Shown: piece after piece, positions 25,143-25,650 of the stretch
How positions within the stretch are numbered: position 1 is the stretch's first letter
How the letters are laid out: every line of letters starts with the position of its first letter
Assembly: GCA_002387325.1 (NCBI GenBank)
Contig: DGIN01000039.1
Span: 1-25,650, forward strand
DNA length: 25,650 bases
Origin: Bacteroidales bacterium UBA4621
Lineage (GTDB): Bacteria; Bacteroidota; Bacteroidia; Bacteroidales; Paludibacteraceae
Direction of reading: 5' to 3'
Notes under the pieces: model-generated
Database searches by the model: none
What the model was told of the DNA's origin: nothing
What the model saw: the letters and a program-made list of their open reading frames with translations, nothing else
Translations under genes and position numbers: made by a program

Positions 25143-25173
25143 CAAAGATACGTTTTTTTTTTTTGATGTGCAA
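25143..25173 (-). promoter_or_regulatory. Bacteroidota-type promoter of dnaE
   Basis: On the minus strand TTG (plus 25171-25173) and TATCTTTG (plus 25143-25150) are separated by exactly 20 nt. Transcription would start near 25136, giving a leader of about 60 nt, and it argues for the dnaE start at 25075. Confidence 0.78.
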
Positions 25174-25192
25174 ATGAAAAAACACATATGTG

Positions 25193-25234
25193 CAAAAGAA
25201 CACACACATAATATATACAAAAGAACACACATAT
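25193..25234. repeat. Two 17-bp direct repeats upstream of dnaE
   Basis: caaaagaacacacacat (25193-25209) and caaaagaacacacatat (25218-25234) differ at the end only and have a 25-bp period. They lie about 20 nt upstream of the dnaE -33 element, so they could be protein-binding sites or a slipped duplication. Confidence 0.7.
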
Positions 25235-25262
25235 TCATATTAAACGCAACCATATCAAAACG

Positions 25263-25424
25263 GTGTATGATTTCTGAACCGCAGACACCATTCCATAAAC
25301 GCAAACACCATTCCGGGGACGCGGACGCCCTCGTCCGCGGTCGGTTTGGCACAAACCGTATGACAATACTATGTTTGTGGAGACGACGCGTCCCGCGTCG
25401 TCAAACGAATATGTACTGAGTGCC
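25263..25424. repeat. Long hairpin-rich dispersed repeat, copy B (inverted)
   Basis: This is the inverted partner of 3772-3949. The same three hairpins recur: gacgacgcg/cgcgtcgtc around the 3-nt loop tcc (25383-25403), the cggttt/aaaccg stem with a different 5-nt loop (25342-25358), and cgcggacg/cgtccgcg (25320-25339). The degenerate units of about 20 bp (gcagacaccattcc, gcaaacaccattcc) follow on the far side. The stems are intact although loops and flanks have diverged. Confidence 0.85.
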
Positions 25425-25650
25425 TGCGGGATTCCCTTAAGCCCGTGGACGAAATGGGGTGCTTTCGTAGCGATAACGAAATAATCGTTCGAGCCTTCGT
25501 CCTTTGTCCTTTATGCTATCAGGTCTATGATGTTCGTACGAACTATGTTGAAAAAAATGATTTTTATGAGTAAAAAGGTGCTTTATTGCCTCGTCGGGAG
25601 TGTTCCGACACTCCCGACGAGGCAGGCGCTCCCTGCGGGGAGTAGTTGAG
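25425..25650. other. Gene-free end of the window
   Basis: No coding frame is convincing. Besides the strong hairpin at 25588-25623 it has a perfect 12-bp palindrome gttcgtacgaac at 25532-25543 and a small stem ctccc/gggag at the end (about 25629-25642). Confidence 0.5.
25588..25623. terminator. Perfect 16-bp hairpin, possible terminator or repeat element
   Basis: gcctcgtcgggagtgt (25588-25603) pairs perfectly with acactcccgacgaggc (25608-25623) around the tetraloop tccg, a UNCG-type loop. No T-tract follows on the plus strand; leftward the plus-strand AATAAAGC gives a weak T-containing tail. It may end a gene lying right of the window or belong to a family of GC-rich intergenic hairpins. Confidence 0.5.

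Noticed and set aside
25076..25228. N-terminal extension of DnaE
   Set aside because: The added residues are low-complexity and lie across the -7 box; the family starts at the PHP motif just after ATG 25075.
3772..25424. Composite transposon or genomic island bounded by the inverted repeats
   Set aside because: No transposase, integrase or target-site duplication is visible and the genes between are housekeeping; the repeats look like dispersed intergenic elements.

Overview
The window looks like a chromosomal, mostly housekeeping segment from a member of the Bacteroidales (phylum Bacteroidota). The evidence is the repeated promoter architecture TTG - 20 or 21 nt - TAnnTTTG (the Bacteroidota -33/-7 pattern) in front of several genes, the near absence of Shine-Dalgarno sequences, lipoproteins with short Bacteroidota-type lipoboxes, and the protein variants present (YitT with DUF2179, lone aspartokinase, SufC/SufD, Bacillus-like short Pgi). 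Genus cannot be assigned from the sequence alone.

Layout, left to right. (1) 39-969, minus: a frameshifted, probably 5'-truncated hypothetical gene. (2) 1008-2000, plus: a polyprenyl diphosphate synthase, convergent with a leftward sufC-sufD pair (3428-1968) in which SufD is only half length and no sufB is adjacent. (3) 3429-4173: a gene-poor stretch with short tandem repeats, one copy of a long hairpin-rich dispersed repeat, and two promoters plus a repeat-filled leader for lysS. (4) 4174-8056, plus: a tight lysS-gpsA-pgi operon closed by a terminator. (5) 8316-9182, minus: two small lipoprotein genes, preceded by about 400 nt of structured, non-coding-looking sequence that ends in an intrinsic terminator. 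(6) 9742-11908, minus: manA and a flavodiiron protein, separated by one base. (7) 12000-17707, minus: a run TPR membrane protein - ribH - lysC - YitT-type transporter-like protein - sugar nucleotidyltransferase - galE, with a promoter at one end and a terminator at the other. (8) 17949-25075, minus: dnaE - folC - lipoprotein nitroreductase - prmA, again with a promoter and a terminator. (9) 25076-25650: no gene; it holds the second, inverted copy of the long dispersed repeat and a strong perfect hairpin.

Functionally the genes cover central metabolism and sugar-nucleotide supply (pgi, manA, galE, nucleotidyltransferase, gpsA for phospholipid glycerol phosphate), cofactors (ispB, sufCD, ribH, folC), amino-acid and translation functions (lysC, lysS, prmA), replication (dnaE) and oxygen/NO detoxification (flavodiiron protein), as expected for an anaerobe. 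I see no phage, CRISPR array, transposase, toxin-antitoxin pair or obvious defence island. The least explained parts are the intergenic ones: the structured segment at 9231-9660 and the inverted hairpin-rich repeat pair at 3772-3949 and 25263-25424.
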